A stretch of DNA of 6,826 nucleotides. It comes from Planctomycetaceae bacterium (GTDB lineage: Bacteria; Planctomycetota; Planctomycetia; Planctomycetales; Planctomycetaceae). Below the pieces are notes generated by a model that was given only the letters and a program-made list of their open reading frames with translations, made no database searches and was not told where the DNA came from. Positions 6,475-6,826 of the stretch are shown piece by piece (position 1 is the first letter of the stretch; each line of letters starts with the position of its first letter). The stretch lies in assembly GCA_016765335.1 (NCBI GenBank), contig JAESQE010000078.1, forward strand, positions 1,014 through 7,839, in the 5' to 3' direction. The position numbers and the translations under genes are program-made.

Positions 6475-6581
6475 TAATACGCATTCGCATATTTGTTTGC
6501 GAGTTGGATGTTTCCTAAGTCCTTGTCAGTACAAGGCCACGAGTAATAGCTTCGCGCAAGTATTAATTGAGTTTGGTATAA
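6475..6581. repeat. 107-bp dispersed repeat, copy 2
   Basis: This is the second copy of the repeat at 1383-1489, same orientation, with about 11 differences in 105 positions and an unchanged 37-bp core (6508-6544). The hairpin CCTTGT-CAGT-ACAAGG (6521-6536) and the closing stem TAATAC/GTATTA (6475-6480/6560-6565) are intact. The local stem at the left end has one change that breaks a pair on the plus-strand transcript but leaves a G-U pair on the minus-strand one. GATCT directly precedes the copy (6470-6474) and directly follows it (6582-6586), a possible target duplication. The ends TAATAC and TTATAC (minus strand) are nearly inverted. Confidence 0.85.
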
Positions 6582-6582
6582 G
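6574..6582 (+). promoter_or_regulatory. Possible extended -10 promoter for Tat gene
   Basis: TGGTATAAG matches the extended -10 pattern TGnTATAAT with one change and is formed by the right end of repeat copy 2 plus one flanking base. Transcription would start about 45 bp before ATG 6633. No good -35 is present, and the same site in copy 1 is TGGTATCAC. Confidence 0.25.
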
Positions 6583-6632
6583 ATCTGTAAAACGATCATA
6601 ACTTCCCTCCTTTTCAAAAACGAGTCTGACCA

Positions 6633-6826
6633 ATGAATACAACTCGCCGAAACTTCCTCACTCAAACGACAACCCTGGCAACTGCATCGATGCTTACTCC
6701 GCTAAGCTTTGCAAATGCAACAACCGCACGGCCCAGAAAGAAAATTGCTTTTCTAGGAACAGTTGTCAAAAAACATTCTCATGCTCAGCACTTTCTTGAT
6801 CGTCTTGCACTTGGTTACGGCTGGAA
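6633..6826 (+). CDS. Tat-exported protein of unknown function, 5' part
   Basis: Only 64 codons are in the window; the gene runs off the right edge. The N-terminus is a twin-arginine signal: TRRNFL (4-9) followed by a mildly hydrophobic, Thr/Ala-rich stretch and a likely cleavage near residue 29 (SFANA). The protein is therefore predicted to be folded in the cytoplasm and exported by the Tat system. The mature part begins RPRKKIAFLGTVV, which looks like the first beta strand of a nucleotide-binding or Rossmann-like fold, then KHSHAQHFLDRLALGYGW. I associate this start with planctomycete exported proteins of unknown function, but this is from memory. ATG 6633 is the only start consistent with the signal; the Shine-Dalgarno match is poor. 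It is divergent from the synthetase operon. Confidence 0.8.
   Translation, partial: MNTTRRNFLTQTTTLATASMLTPLSFANATTARPRKKIAFLGTVVKKHSHAQHFLDRLALGYGW

Noticed and set aside
6474..6665. 63-codon minus-strand open frame over repeat copy 2
   Set aside because: It is a translation of the noncoding repeat and overlaps the start of the Tat gene; copy 1 does not preserve the frame as a gene.

Overview
The window looks like chromosomal DNA of a moderate-GC planctomycete, probably of the Gimesia/Rubinisphaera type. This is inferred from gene content: a formaldehyde-activating-enzyme (Fae) homologue, a twin-arginine-exported protein of a kind I associate with planctomycetes, an exported HEAT-repeat protein, an RraA-family protein, and noncoding repeats of the CCACGAAG type. 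No rRNA or tRNA is present to test it.

Layout. On the + strand, the 3' part of an RraA/HMG-aldolase-family gene (2-418) is followed by a secreted HEAT-repeat protein (474-1385). A dispersed 107-bp repeat (1383-1489) and an intrinsic terminator (1491-1515) separate these from a minus-strand block. Read in its transcription direction, that block is an AAE17/18-like acyl-CoA synthetase (6351-4312), a 3-hydroxyacyl-CoA/carnitine-dehydrogenase-like enzyme (4252-3320), a D-3-hydroxybutyrate dehydrogenase (3315-2539), a 446-bp noncoding spacer, and a Fae homologue (2092-1544). A second copy of the 107-bp repeat (6475-6581) lies in the divergent intergenic region before a + strand Tat-signal gene that runs off the end (from 6633).

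Function. The synthetase and the two dehydrogenases look like one operon for using a short hydroxy- or keto-acid. An acid would be activated to its CoA ester and oxidised by NAD+ enzymes, with 3-hydroxybutyrate and acetoacetate interconverted by the last gene. The exact substrate cannot be read from the sequence. The Fae homologue is separately placed and lacks the histidine considered catalytic in true Fae, so a role in formaldehyde condensation is uncertain.

Noncoding content is the most unusual part. The 107-bp repeat occurs twice in the same orientation, bracketing the minus-strand block exactly 5092 bp apart. It has a conserved hairpin and a conserved closing stem. The spacer upstream of fae holds an inverted pair of CCACGAAG-type repeats enclosing an inner segment that can fold into a three-way junction and is bounded by a near-perfect 14-bp direct repeat, suggesting nested small mobile elements.
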